From positions 372,001 through 436,000 of the forward strand of contig NC_052487.1 of assembly GCF_009730915.1 (NCBI RefSeq): a stretch of 64,000 bases of DNA, given 5' to 3'. The stretch's first letter is position 1, and the number at the start of each line of letters is the position of its first letter. The position numbers and the translations under genes are program-made. Shown piece after piece: positions 20,601 through 32,460 of this stretch. Source of the stretch: Dioscorea cayenensis subsp. rotundata (Eukaryota; Streptophyta; Magnoliopsida; Dioscoreales; Dioscoreaceae). The notes under the pieces were generated by a model. It did no database searches. It saw only the letters and a program-made list of their open reading frames with translations, and was not told the origin of the DNA.

Positions 20601-21606
20601 TCATGTATTTATCATTATCACTTGCAGAAGTTTCTTATATATGCTTTTATGGTGAGGTGTGTTGTTGTTTTATTTTTTTATTTTTATTTTTCACTTTGGA
20701 GCATTATGGATGAATTTTTTTAGTTTGGAGGTCACCATAGTTTATTCTCTTGTAGTTCACAACTTCTAATGACTACGTGTTATTGGCTAATGTGGACAGA
20801 TACAGGTCAAATATCTAATCAATTTTTTTTTCTTTTTCTTGGTTTGGATGCCATTATTTAGTAGGAAAATTGCGAACATATTTGTTATGCCTTTGTTAGA
20901 GTTAATCTATTTTTTATAGTTAGTTTTGATCTTTATCGTATTTGTTAGTTTGTTAACTTCATCCCTCTCTATATATTGTTAGTCTTTACGGATATTTGAG
21001 GAGTGGGAAATTTATTTATCTGGTGTTGAGTTTATGAGCACGTTTGGACCTTGTGCAAAATATTATCCTAGACCTTCCAATATTTTGTTCTGTACATTTT
21101 GAACAACACATTTTGCACCTATCTACATTTTAGTATTGATCACTAGCACTTGTTATTGAGTCCTGGATGGTTATCTTGTGTGATCTATAATTCTATGGCA
21201 GATAACATTAGCTGCAAGCCAAACACACTAAATTCAACCAATAAGCTTGGGCTAATAGAAAGACAAACTCAAATTTATATGTTTATACTAATATTTACTA
21301 AACTAAAATGGGCCTCTCAGGTATTCTTACGGGGTTGAATATGAACTTTATTTCTAGAGTACAATGAGTAGATCTTCTCATTCAAGCATGATCTATGAGA
21401 AAGGCTGATGATGATTTCTTCTAATGGCTAGTAATAAATACTAAAATGTTCTAATCACAGAAGATGTGAAAGGAAATGAGAGGAAGAAGAGAAAGAAGGA
21501 AAAAGTGTCGCAGTGTGAATCAGTGTTATTAAAAGCTCAAAAAATGCTCGCCTAGGTGTTAAAAAATGGAGATAAATTTAGTTCCCCATGTGTTCAAAAT
21601 ACAAAT
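17606..21606. other. No recognised gene (4 kb)
   Basis: AT-rich sequence with only short open frames and T-rich, intron-like stretches. A short telomere-like island lies at 18753-18801. If the 193-bp repeats are first exons, this could be the intron of an unrecognised or non-coding transcript. I found no protein family in it. Confidence 0.45.
18753..18801. repeat. Short interstitial telomere-like island
   Basis: About 50 bp with five degenerate units of AAACCCTA type (ACTCTAAACCCTAACCCCTA followed by AAACCCTAAAACCCC). Confidence 0.6.
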
Positions 21607-21794
21607 AAACTCTAAACCCTAAACTCTAAACCCTAATCGTTCTCAAAGAAGTCAATAATAGCCTGGCATTAAAATTACTAAACCCCTAATACAAAATGTC
21701 ATATAATAAACCCTAAACCCTAATCGTTCTCAAAGAAGTCAATAATAGCCTGGCATTAAAATTACTAAACCCTTAATACAAAATGTCATATAAT
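21607..21794. repeat. 87-bp tandem duplication that starts with telomere-like units
   Basis: Copy 1 is about 21621-21707 and copy 2 about 21708-21794, nearly identical. Each starts with AAACYCTAAACCCTAATCG, and two further ACTCTAAACCCTA units precede copy 1 from 21607. No coding potential. Confidence 0.85.
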
Positions 21795-22659
21795 CTTCAT
21801 TCCTCCATGAACTGATTCGATTAGTTCATAATTAAATCATATAAAAAAAATAAGATATAGAAAAAAGATAAAAATCCCATTGCAAGTTGTTATTGTTTCT
21901 TTTGTTTCAGTTGTTGTTTGTTCTTTCTGTTTTGTTTTCAATAACGTTGTGGTTTATCCACTTTAATAAAAAAAAAAATCCCATTGCTATTTAAAAATGC
22001 AAGACGCAGATTACTATGCAATTTTAAAAAAAAATTAATATGGAATGAACAAGATGCAGTTTACTATTCACCTTCATATCTCCGTCTTAAACAAAATGGA
22101 TTATAGTAAGAATAAAGATTTTGTGAAACTGATTGGACAATCATGGAAGATTGGGTTTTTCCAATGGGCTGTATATTTGGTGATGATGGACCTTGACGCA
22201 GCCTGTGACGTGGGATAATAAAGATGGTGATGGAGTTGCCGTTGCTTTGAGAGAACAAGATACGGGCCTGATCCATAGAGATAGCTCATTGCTGGGTCAT
22301 TGACGCACTTGCGCTTGCGTTCTTATTACTGTTGTTGGCTCTGGACCTCTGGTGCATTGTGTCGGATGGTTTTGAGGGTAATTGTGTGAAGAAAAGGGTT
22401 AAATCAATTGTAAGAAAAGAAATCGGGGAGAGAACCAAAAGACCGAGGAAGCTTGTTTTCGAAAAATTTCGAACCCTCGTGTTGCTTCCTTGGAGAAGGC
22501 GAAGGTCAGGAAGAAGAGCTCAATCGATTCGTGCCAGGCAGAAAAAGGGAGCCAAATAGGAATTATCGCAGAGGAGAATCAGCGAAAATATGCTTGTCTT
22601 TTTTGCTTCGGGTTTTGTTATCTTTGTAGTCTCCGATCACAACCTAACCCCTCCGATAA
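21795..22659. other. No recognised gene; GC-richer patch at 22430-22560
   Basis: Mostly AT-rich. Around 22430-22560 the composition rises and overlapping basic open frames appear (22332-22559 and 22490-22690). The patch could be the leader or first exon of a small transcript, but no family is recognised and neither frame looks like a known protein. Confidence 0.35.
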
Positions 22660-22949
22660 GGCAGCCGATTGGTATGATTCGTCTCAATAATTATGTATTC
22701 AATACCCTAGTCCTTCTATTCGATTTCTTGATTCTTCTTTTTTTTTCATTTTTCGGTTTATGTGTCATGCTGCTGTCTTCTTACATTTTTCTAATTAGCA
22801 TGTAGGGCAACCGATTGGCATGGTTTGTCTTGATAATTCACTATTCAGCTCTAGCCCTTGCATTTTATTTCTTGAATTTTCTTTTTCCATCTCCTACTTT
22901 GGATTTATGTGTCATGCTGCTGTCTTCTTACATTTTCCTAATTAGGATG
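22660..22949. repeat. About 147-bp tandem duplication
   Basis: Copy 1 (about 22660-22802) and copy 2 (about 22806-22949) share CCGATTGGYATGRTTYGTCT at their start and TGTCATGCTGCTGTCTTCTT near their end. They differ at scattered positions, so the duplication is not recent. A short open frame at 22947-23120 just downstream matches no known family. Confidence 0.8.
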
Positions 22950-23829
22950 CGTATCTACATCTATCCAGAAGCGTTTGCTGAAATGCATGAAGATTTAGGG
23001 CCTTTTTTAGATGAAAAACTTATACCCATATATACTGTTTATTACCAATTGGATATGGGATCGTGCTTTACTGGAATCATTTCCAGTTCCATGAAGTATT
23101 TATTTACATCTGGAGTTTAAATTAGTTAGTGAAGCTATAAATATGACTTGTTTTCTTGAATTACATGAACATAGGTTATGTACTTGTTTTGGTTGCATGG
23201 TCATAGAGATGCATAAAGGCCTCTGAAATGTAATTCATGCATTATCAGTGCGTACATGCATTATGCAACTAAAGTAATTTGACTTGTTCAGTAAACCTGC
23301 ACAAGTATTGTAATCATTGCTCGTATTTATGTTTTTAGACTTTATTCAGTTTGTGTTTCACCAAAAAACTGTTTAAAATGGAAGTATGCAGATAGGAGTT
23401 GTGCGTTCCACTTTCTTTCCTTCTCTGAATAGTGAATATGTACTAAATTTGAAGCTGTTTACTTTTCCTTTTTTTTTTTTATAAGATATATCTAGCTTAA
23501 AAGATGGGTGATCTTTAGCTTCACACTCTCCACATAACTAAATAAAAGTTTCGGTGATTCGATCCACACCAGCCCATGGTATTTAAAGTTATAACATAAA
23601 ATTTTTAAAAGAATTGCACTGACCCATCAGTGAATTAAAATCGAAAAAAAAATTTAAATATTCACTGACCAATTATTGGACTCGGTGATTCAAAGTTGGT
23701 AAAAATAAATTTGTAGTGTAATTTGCACTAAAAGTTTAATATCAACCAGGTTCTTCCTGGAAATAATTTCAAAAAATTTAAGAATCTCCTAATCCATAAA
23801 AATAGAATAACATAAAATTAAAAAAAAAT
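22950..23829. other. No recognised gene
   Basis: AT-rich sequence with no convincing exon. The left end of the gypsy element to the right probably lies somewhere after 23500 but cannot be placed. Confidence 0.45.
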
Positions 23830-25868
23830 AATTAATCTAGGAAGTAGAAAGACATATGATGAGTTCAAACATTTATTAGAGGCCAGATCTCTACAAGAAT
23901 TAGATGAAATAAATGACCAAATACCCTTGATCATATTACATCAACAATTAAAATCGTTTGAAACTATTTGAGAATATACAGATTTCAAAACTATTTATTG
24001 ATCCCACTGGAAGTGAGTGCAACTATGCCTTGCCCTTGTCCTTATGAGAAAAGGGAAATAGCCTTAACCTGATGGCATTTGATCATACTCTATTGAGCTT
24101 CAATGTGTCAAAATACTCAAGGAATACTGAATAGTACAAGTTTGGGTCCTCAGTAGGTGAGCCTTCGAACTGGTTTTTTTAAACCGTGGATAAAAGAGTG
24201 GCCTTTAGTTCAAAATTGTTTGCTTCAACTATGGGTCTTGTGATGCTTGAGCGCAACCCTCAAGCATTTGTCACAGCAAAGTTCTTCAGAGTTCTATTGG
24301 TGTTGCCCGTGCTTGAAGGTTGTGAACCTTCCTAAATGTTTTTCCTTATTTGATATTGTCTTCTGATTCAAAAGGCCCTCTCAACTTCAGGATCTAATCC
24401 CACAAGATCGTCGAGACTACTCCATCTTTGCATAAAGGGACAACTTTGTGCAAAGAAAAAGAAAGTGCAATGAAAAATAACTAAAGAGAAATAAGAAAAC
24501 TAAAATAAAATGCCTAATCTAACCAAATTGCAAATTTAATTGATATCGACAAGCAAACTCCCTAGCAACGGCGCCAAAAATCTTAATGTGTACTACAAGT
24601 GCACACATCATTTAAGTAGTAAATAGGTATCATTTCCACAAGGACTTTGTTGGTAATTACCAATTCCTTATAATTTAGGTTATTTGGGTATAGAAAAACT
24701 AAAGCAAGCAATATGTAATAAAAACTAAATTAGCAAAAGTAAAGCAATCAATGGCTTAGGGAGACTAATTCAGATGTAGTGGCTTCTAGGATTAGGGTAA
24801 ATCGCAATGTTGAATAACAAATTTTGTATTGATTCTTTCTTGGTTAAGTTTAATTGCTATGAAGTTGAAATATCCTTGTGTACCCACTATTTTCTTTCTT
24901 GGTTAAAAATAAAGAGGTATCTAACTTAGAACAACTCTTATTTTTGTGGTAATTAAGTCTAATTGTATCTTTTAACTTCAACGATACCCAGTAGCCCTCA
25001 AAAAACCATAATCTAGATTCCATTTTCAATTCTAGGGTTTCTAATATCTTAGTTCATTTTTAGGTCCTTCTCTTAGTATCCAAGATCATGCAAATACGGA
25101 ATTCGACACATTCACAAGCATTAAGAATTATAGAATCGAATTGAGAACAAATAGGCATTAATACAAGAATAAAAGTTAATACATCATCTAGTATCTCAAT
25201 ATTGGGCTATTCCCAACCCTAGAATATAAGAATCTACTCACTCATGTTTGTTTGGTATACAAGTGATAATATTCAAATTAAACATGAATCTAAACATGAG
25301 ACGGTCTATAAAAAAGCAAAGAAAGAACTCTTGATCCTTTGATGAATCTACGCTTGATTATCACTTTCTCCTTTTCTCGCTTCTTTTGATGATCCTTAAG
25401 CATTGTCAAACTTTGGAGAAGTCCCACTCTAGCCCTTCCGAAAGATATCCCTCCTTTTGGTGACCTGATGGCCTTTTTATCAAGAAGAGAGCGTGTTAGG
25501 GTTTGCTAAGTTGGCCAAGGAACATGGCCATGTCACGTTTCATGGCCAGGCCATAGAGCTTTCTATCAATGCTCTACTAAAAAATTTTGCAAATATGATC
25601 CGGTGGGAAACATAGCCATGTCACGCGACATGGGCACATTGTCGTTAGGGAGTTATGCTTTGATCGTGCTCCAAAATTGGTCGTCATAGTTCTTCATGAA
25701 TCTTCAAATAACCATGAGATTGAGGTTGATTTCCAATCTGCACATAAAAAACATTGGAGAGCAGTAACTCGAACTAAAAGAGGAAAATTCATATAAAAAC
25801 AAAAGAAAATGCATGAACGACTAACAAATAAAATCTAATTCATACTGAAATATCATATCATTTTAACA
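23830..25868 (-). mobile_element. Truncated, decayed Ty3/gypsy retrotransposon (5' LTR, primer site, gag)
   Basis: Read on the minus strand. A presumed 5' LTR (25868 to 24587) has TGT..ACA ends. It is followed at about 24577-24560 by TGGCGCCGTTGC, which fits a primer-binding site for tRNA-Asp. Then comes a gag region (about 24430 to 23830) with the family-typical stretches NFELKATLL, SPTEDPNLYYSVFLEYFDTL and NAIRLRLFPFSHKDK. Gag is broken by in-frame stops, for instance after LLSTV and before LHSLP. No protease, reverse transcriptase or integrase follows and no second LTR is seen, so this is a dead fragment. Its LTR abuts copia sequence on the right, so it may have inserted into or beside that element. 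Confidence 0.75.
24587..25868 (-). repeat. LTR of the gypsy fragment
   Basis: About 1282 bp between TGTGTACTAC at 24587 and TTTTAACA ending at 25868. The left end is fixed by the primer-binding site just outside it. The right end is inferred from the TGT/ACA rule and the start of copia sequence soon after. Confidence 0.55.
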
Positions 25869-25884
25869 CTTAAGACAACTATTT

Positions 25885-26700
25885 TTTGTGGCAACCAACA
25901 TTTGCAATGACAAGAAATCCAGTGTTCCATAGCCGTTCTAGACATATTGAGACTCCACATCAGTTTATAAAAGACTTGGTGGCTAAGGGAAGCATCTAAG
26001 GATGGCAATAATACCCAAACCCGACCCGACCCAACCCGAGTTTGACGGGTAAAACCCGATTTGACCGGGTTTCGGGTCGGGTTCGGGTAAAACCCGACTT
26101 GTATAAAACGGGTGCGGGTGCTGGTATGGGAATTCTAATACCCGACCCGTACCCGAACCCGAACCCGTACCCGACCTGAAATTAAAATTACTAAAATATT
26201 TATATAATATATATACATGTACACATACATATATATACTAATATGTTCTACAACTTAACAGTTTAGGGTTTTTTATTTTTCCTCTTTGTTTAGTCTTATA
26301 ATTTTATAATAATTTTATTTTATTTTATAAAAAAAAATTATAATTACTTTGAAATTATTTTTTTTATAAAAAATAATATATCTTTTATTAATTTTTTTTA
26401 GTATAGGGGCGGGGGCGGGTATACCCGCGGGTACCTGATTACCCGTCGGGTGCGGGTGTGGGTTGGGGTTTTTAAAACCCATCGAGTTCGGGTTCGGGTT
26501 CGGGTATACTAGCGGGGTATCGGGTACGGGTACGGTGAAGTAAAACCCGCACCCATCCCAACCCGTTGCCATCCCTAAAAGCATCAGTGTGGCATACTAC
26601 AACAAATGAACAGCTTGCTGATATATTCACTAAGCTACACCCTGCCTCGAAGTTTGAGGACCTGAGAAACATGTTGAGTCTTGAAAATTTTTACACTATG
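25885..26700 (+). pseudogene. Ty1/copia RNase H C-terminus, split by a MITE
   Basis: The left part (25885-25996) encodes the end of a copia RNase H (NPVFHSRSRHIETPHQFIKD and what follows). The right part (from 26586) continues the same domain (WHTTTNEQLADIFTKLHPAS, then KFEDLRNMLSLEN). The interruption is the MITE at 25997-26577. A likely one-base loss near 25893-25900 shifts the frame after the usual CDNQ-type motif. The rest of the polyprotein is absent to the left, where the gypsy LTR sits. A purine-rich TATGGGGGAACG at about 26697 may be its polypurine tract, but the 3' LTR border is unclear. Confidence 0.8.
25997..26577. mobile_element. Non-autonomous hAT-type MITE, 581 bp
   Basis: Ends are inverted: TAAGGATGGCAA at the left, TTGCCATCCCTA at the right. 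Both subterminal regions are packed with ACCCG/CGGGT repeats, as is usual for hAT transposase-binding ends. The core is AT-rich and has no transposase. The flanks are an 8-bp target duplication with one mismatch (GAAGCATC at 25989-25996, AAAGCATC at 26578-26585). Removing the element and one flank leaves the copia reading frame continuous, which supports these borders. Confidence 0.9.
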
Positions 26701-26967
26701 GGGGAACGCAGTATATTTAGCATACTTTGGTGGCTATTATTTTTCAAGTTGAAATGTTATTTACTTTAGACTTGGTGTTTTGTTTGTTACTAAGTGTCCT
26801 AGCCTTAATGCAATTTCTTTTCTGTTGGGATCATGTTGTTAGTGGATTGATATTTGTCTTTATTTTAGGATGTTGTTTGTTATTAGAGTTATATTTAAAG
26901 GTTATCAAGGATTTGATAAAGTGTGTAATCATCTTCTTTACTTGGTGCTTACTTCCTATTTGTAAGA

Positions 26968-28200
26968 GAAGTCTATTTTGCCTATCTTTTTTTTTGCTGC
27001 TGCCTTGTAGATGAGTGTGTGTGTGTTGGGGGTGCTTCTTTCAGTTGCATGCAACCAGACAAATTATAAAAATACATTTTCTTTCATCCTTTTCTTCTTT
27101 TCTTGTAAACACAAATATTAGGCTTCTTTCAGTTGCATGCAACCAGACAAATTATAAAAATACATTTTCTTTCATCCTTTTCTTGTAAACACAAATATTA
27201 TAACACCATTGATTCAATGGAGAGAAGTCCATTTTGCCTCTCTGTTTTTTGCTGCTACCTGTAGATGATTGTGCTATGTCAGAATCTTCTTTTTTTTTTT
27301 TGTTTTTGGTCACATCTTTCAGTTGCATGCAACTAGACAAATAATAAAAATACATTTTCTTTTGTCCTTTTCTTGTAAACACAAATATGATAACACCATT
27401 GATTCAATGGGCATCAGTAATTGTACATTCAGGGGGCAGATCAATTAAATACTAACAAGAATGATCTGATGCACACCCAATTGATTGTAATACCCATCAC
27501 TAGTAACTTTGCTATGTAATTAGGTCAATTTTAATGATGACAACGCATTTTGCTCTTGACTAAATCTATCCTATATGTGTGGGTTATGTATTCCCTGAAC
27601 GCATACATACATATGTATTATACTTGTGGCATATGTGTGTATATATGTAGCATGCAATTCTCCATGAGGGAGGAGATTTCTGGTTTATAGTTCTGTGTGG
27701 CGGATGGGAAGGAGGTCCATTTTGCCTCTCTGTTTTTTTCTGCTACCTGTAGATGATTGTGCTATGTCAGAATCTTCTCTTTTTTTTTTGTTTTTGGTCA
27801 CATCTTTCAGTTGCATGCAACTAGACAAATAATAAAAATACATTTTCTTTTGTCCTTTTCTTGTAAACACAAATATGATAACACCATTGATTCAATGGGC
27901 ATCAGCAATTGTACATTCAGGGGGCAGATCAATTAAATACTAACAAGAATGATCTGATGCACCCAATTGATTGTAATACCCATCACGAGTAACTTTGCTA
28001 TGTAATTAGGTCAATTTTAATGATGATAACGCATTTTGTTCTTGACTAAATCTATCCTATATGTGTGGGTCATGTATGCCCTGAACGCATACATACATAT
28101 GTATTATAGTTGTGGCATATGTGTGTATATATGTAGCATGCAATTCTCCATGAGGGAGGAGATTTCTGGTTTATAGTTCTGTGTGGCGGATGGGAAGGAG
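26968..28200. repeat. Three tandem copies of the polygalacturonase 3' flank (488-bp period)
   Basis: The two right-hand copies, 27221-27711 and 27712-28200, are almost identical. Each ends in the last codons and stop of the polygalacturonase gene as seen on the minus strand (encoding LLPIRHTEL). A third, diverged and shorter copy lies at about 26968-27203; inside it a roughly 90-bp piece (around 27030-27118 and 27121-27200) is duplicated again. Shared landmarks are CCATTTTGCCT, CAGTTGCATGCAAC and CTTGTAAACACAAATAT. Only the right-most copy is attached to the gene. Confidence 0.9.
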
Positions 28201-30510
28201 AGTTTGGTTTTGGCTGCCGACTCTGGTACCATCACAAGCTGATTTACCATCGTTACGAAGGCAGTCCGCTGCTGGCTTTACAAAGCCATAATCAAATCCC
28301 ATGGCACAGTTGCAGAAGGTCTCAGCAGAGCCATCTTCCCTCTCCAGGTTTATGTCGTTGAGCACTATGTTGCTGCAGGGTACTGTGTCACTGCAAGCAA
28401 ATTTCATGGCATCACGGCTCTTTGAAGTTCCTCTTATGTTTTTGTATAGCACTTGGCTGATTTTCACGGCAGATGTCTGAAGTTGGCACCCACAACATTT
28501 AATCAGTGAGTATGCTCATGGAGAAATAGAAATTTCCATATTTCTATTCATATTCCTACCTGATTCTTGCAAGTGGTGGGGGAATCACAGTAGAATTGAT
28601 CAATAATGATGGGGTTGGCTACAGCATTCATCTTCACATTCTCAAAACGCACAGCTCTCACATAGCCTGAACCACCCTGTACATACATTTGACTTATCAG
28701 TCTGCTATACTAGCAATATATCATAATATGGAAGCAAGGGAAGATTACAGAAGAGCTTACCTGCCAAGTCTTGATTCTCAGGCCATTAGTTGTGTCTGTA
28801 AGAGTTGCTGTGTCTACAACAATGCCGGTAACAACTGCAAGTGAGTTGTCCTTTCCAAGGCTTCCTATGCTATGATCAAAACTTTAATCTTTAATATATT
28901 ATTTTTGCTTAAAAAAAGCGTTGGGCTTCTATGCGCATGGTAGGATCTGAATAGTGTATGTAGACACTGATATTTAAATTATAAAATGGTTTCATTCAAT
29001 GTCATCATATATACCTGATTCCATGTCCTGGTCCGCAGTCAATGTTCTTCATCTTAATGTTATAGCTGGCATTCGCAATTGAGATACAATCATCGCCTGG
29101 TTTGGTTAAAAATGGAAAACATCAAGAATACGGCATCTCAGAGTATATAAGCAGTTGGTATAGTATGTATTTTTAGTGCATAGATACATACATACCCGTT
29201 CCTATCTGGACATTTTGGATGGTGACGTTAGATGAATTGCTTATGTGAATCCCATCTGTGTTGGGGCTGTCTCTTGGAGATTGCACACGGACGTCGGAGA
29301 CTTTAATCGCATCAGACCTGTAGATAGTGAAGTGCATCTGCTGCGCGCTTTGGATGGTCAAATCTTGCACCCTTACACCTGAGCTCGCATCAATAGTAAG
29401 TGCCTGCATTTAAAACATCTAAATCAATGAGCAATTGAATATATTTGAAAAAGAGAAAAAATAATAATAATTGATTGAGCCCCCAATAACTCCTTGTCAA
29501 GATTCCAGTCAGACAGGTTCATAATAAACACATCTCGGGTTAGTTTAAAAGAGCATGGGCGGTTGGATGAAGCATTTTACCGTTGGAGCTTCTCTGCATG
29601 GCTGCAGGCATGTAAACAGAAACAAGGAAACAAAAAAAAAGTTTAGTGCATGATTGGAATAAGAGATTGCATGGGTGATCATGACTTGAGTTACTGCTGC
29701 ACATATAACAGATACATGAAAAATGGATCTGTTGGTTGTTTTAATGACTTACGTTCGTCTTGTTGATCTTGCAGGATGAAGCCCACCATTTACTACCAGA
29801 GCCGTCTATGACCCCACCACCTTGAATCCTGACGCCTTTGAGCTTAGAAAAGTAGAGCCATATTCTCGGGTTCTTTGGGTCCCAACCATTGGGCTCATCG
29901 GGAGCCACAATTGTTCCGCTTATCTGCGCAAATCCACGAATCACCGCATGCTTCCACCCACAAATGTTGAAATGTGAATATGATTCATCGTCCCTTATGT
30001 ATAACTAATATTACCTGAACAATGAGGTTGCTCTCGCAGGGCCCTCTGAACCTTGCTGCATTCACTAGGTAGTGACGCTGATCTGGTACCAGAAAGACTG
30101 CATTCTTGAGAGAGCAAGCCTTGTCCCAGGCGTTCAGGAAGGCCTATCATGTATTCAAGGTTAACAAGTATATGCATGATATCAAAACATGCGAACCTTT
30201 AAGTTATAATGCAATGCATATAAATTTAGTCAATTCTAAGCTGATCTCTCACCTGGGTATCATCTGTGACGCCGTCCCCAGCAGCCCCAAAGCTATCGAC
30301 ATTGACGGGGATCCTGGAAGCCCTCTGGCTCATCCACATTGTGGGAATATCCAACTCCAATTCCAATTCCATGGCTGCCTCATCTCCCCATATCTCCATC
30401 TCTTCCCACCAGCTGGGGACAGAGGCTGACATGACCTCGCTCACATGAGTTAGCAGCATCAGTAGAAGGAAGACAACAAACCTTATTGTTGAAAAAGCTC
30501 CCTTCCTCAT
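28171..30510 (-). CDS. Polygalacturonase (glycoside hydrolase family 28), secreted
   Basis: Nine exons on the minus strand, 5' to 3': 30253-30510, 30015-30143, 29753-29923, 29581-29601, 29196-29403, 29015-29096, 28761-28869, 28560-28676 and 28171-28476. They join in phase to 466 codons plus stop. Pectin hydrolysis in the cell wall is expected. The start MRKGAFS is followed by a strongly hydrophobic stretch (FVVFLLLMLL), a plausible signal peptide; an upstream in-frame ATG at 30576 would put 22 hydrophilic residues before it and is less likely. All four family motifs are present: SPNTDGIHIS and TGDDC (catalytic aspartates), GPGHGISIGSLG (catalytic histidine) and RIK. The fourth exon is only 21 nt and encodes PCREAPT. 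No disabling change was seen. The 3' flank is duplicated downstream. Whether it is an endo- or exo-enzyme cannot be told from sequence alone. Confidence 0.93.
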
Positions 30511-30640
30511 CCTCTCTAATCCTTGTGTCTTGTTGATTTCCAATTGTCTTGTGCCTTTAGGTGTGGGCTTGTACATATGGATTCATTTAGTATATCCATA
30601 ATATATATATATATATATATAGCTTGAAGGATGAACAAGT
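30511..30640 (-). promoter_or_regulatory. Upstream region of the polygalacturonase with an (AT)n tract
   Basis: An (AT)n run at about 30599-30620 lies roughly 90-110 bp upstream of the chosen start codon. It could supply the TATA element, but a microsatellite at this place is not proof of a promoter. Confidence 0.35.
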
Positions 30641-31838
30641 GAATTCGCAGCCCAAGAGTCGAGAGAGTGGGTAAACTCGTCGCTACTCTCTCTGATGGTG
30701 GCTTGGCTTCCAAGGGGGTGCATGTACGAGGGGAGTGGTGGTGGTGGAGATGGTGGTCTCTTCCTTTCTTTCTTCTTTGTTGTTCCGGATCGCATCACGT
30801 CTCTCTTGCAAGATATCATGTGTAAACTTGAAGTATAATCAAATAAACTATTTCTCCTGTAGCTCCTTTCTCCAAGTTTATGCTTTACTCCTCGATTTTT
30901 CATTTGCTGCTTCCAATGAATGTTCCGACTTATGACCAACTTGCTTCATTTTTTTCGAAAGTAGCCAGTTCTTTTTTGACAATTATGACTTTGATTTTCC
31001 TCACAAACAGCCAACTCGTGCATGAAAGTATGAACCACGAGATGAATGTCATGGAAGGGAGAAATGAATGTTGATGATCCGGAGCAGTGGAGAAAACTAT
31101 GGACACTGTTGTGGGCTTGTGGCAGGAAAAGAAAGGAATGCTAATCGTTGACAATATGTGTGCTATGTTTCCTGTATGTGTTATATATTTATATATATTC
31201 TCCATTAGTATGACTAGCCAACTTTTCTGTTGCATTGAGTGGTAGTTCATGCTGCATTTTTGTTGGAGAGGAAGAACCACTTATCACCCAATTACTAATC
31301 TAATATAACTAGGGTAAATTAATACTAAGATCTTGAGGCTACAGTCAAACACAGTATGAAAGCGCTCTGGCCCTTTCTTTTTTTCTTTTTGGCAATGGTG
31401 ACATACCTGTGATGCTGCTTATATTTAGCATTGGAAACGATAAGTAATTGGCAAGAGATTAATCTATCAAGAAAAGGAAAAAGAGAGGGGCAGGTCGGGG
31501 GCTAAATTCTCATGTCTGTTCTCCTTGAAGATATGTTTATTTGGTTTTTTTTAATTAAAAAAATACTGGGTAAATTATGTTTTATTGAAATAAAATGGCA
31601 AATTTAATATATAGATTATAGCAAAACATATATAAAAGCCAAGGCTACATAAAAATTTTTTAAAGAAAAAAAAAATGACATAAATAGGTGTGAGTTGTCA
31701 TCAGTGATTGCCTAACCGTAAAACACCCGACTCCAATGCATAAAATTAGGGATTTTATTTTTTTTTATATGTGGTTGAGTCATACTCTCTCTCTCCCTGT
31801 TCTTTTTTTGACTTGTCACATTTGGAGGTGTTTTTTTA
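30641..31838. other. No recognised gene
   Basis: Intergenic AT-rich DNA between the polygalacturonase start and the Mutator-like element. Short open frames on both strands show no family features. Confidence 0.5.
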
Positions 31839-32034
31839 GAGAAAATTACTGTTTACCCCTCGATAATTTCATAACTTCTCAAACAGCCCCTGTGAGTTTT
31901 GCATACCTCAGACACCTCTTCCTTTATTGGTTCACTTCCTTTTTACCCTCTGCATTATGAAATTCCATCATTGCCCTTAAGCCTTTTTGCATACATTTTT
32001 TTCATTCTTTTTTGCATTCCTTTTTGCATGTACT

Positions 32035-32460
32035 CATTTCTTAAACAAAGAGCTCATTTTTTAAACAGAGAGTTCATTTCTTAAACAGAGAGCTCATTTC
32101 TTTAAACAGAAACCTCATTTCTTACAAAAAACTCATTTCTTAAACGAAACCCTCATTTTTTTAAACAGAAAACTCATTTTTTAAACAAAAACATTAATAT
32201 TTAAACAGAAAAACAAATATTTACGTGATAAATTAATCATGGATATAAAAACCAATTAATCTTGGCCACTCGTACATATTTAAATAGAAACAACGATATT
32301 TAAGTACTTTTTTAAACGTAAACGCAATATATTAAACAGAAACATCGATAATTAAACAAAAGACAAACAAGCATATAAACAGAGAACTCATTTCTTAAAA
32401 GCAGAGCTTATTTTTTTAAACGAGACCCTCATTTTTTTAAACAGAAACATCATTGAGTAG
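32035..32460. repeat. Degenerate 20-bp minisatellite, left block
   Basis: Repeats of about AACAGAAAACTCATTTYTTA with variants (AACAGAGAGCTCATTTCTTA, AACAGAAACATTAATATTTA). The same unit in the same orientation recurs at 33370-33590 on the other side of the GC-rich island. Confidence 0.8.

Noticed and set aside
23490..25873. CTTAA as a 5-bp target duplication around the gypsy fragment
   Set aside because: CTTAA follows the right LTR end and occurs near 23494, but no LTR end lies beside the left copy, so the match is probably chance.
30106..30429. A 107-codon plus-strand frame over the polygalacturonase
   Set aside because: It is the shadow of exons 1 and 2 of the minus-strand gene, whose motifs and splice sites are clear.
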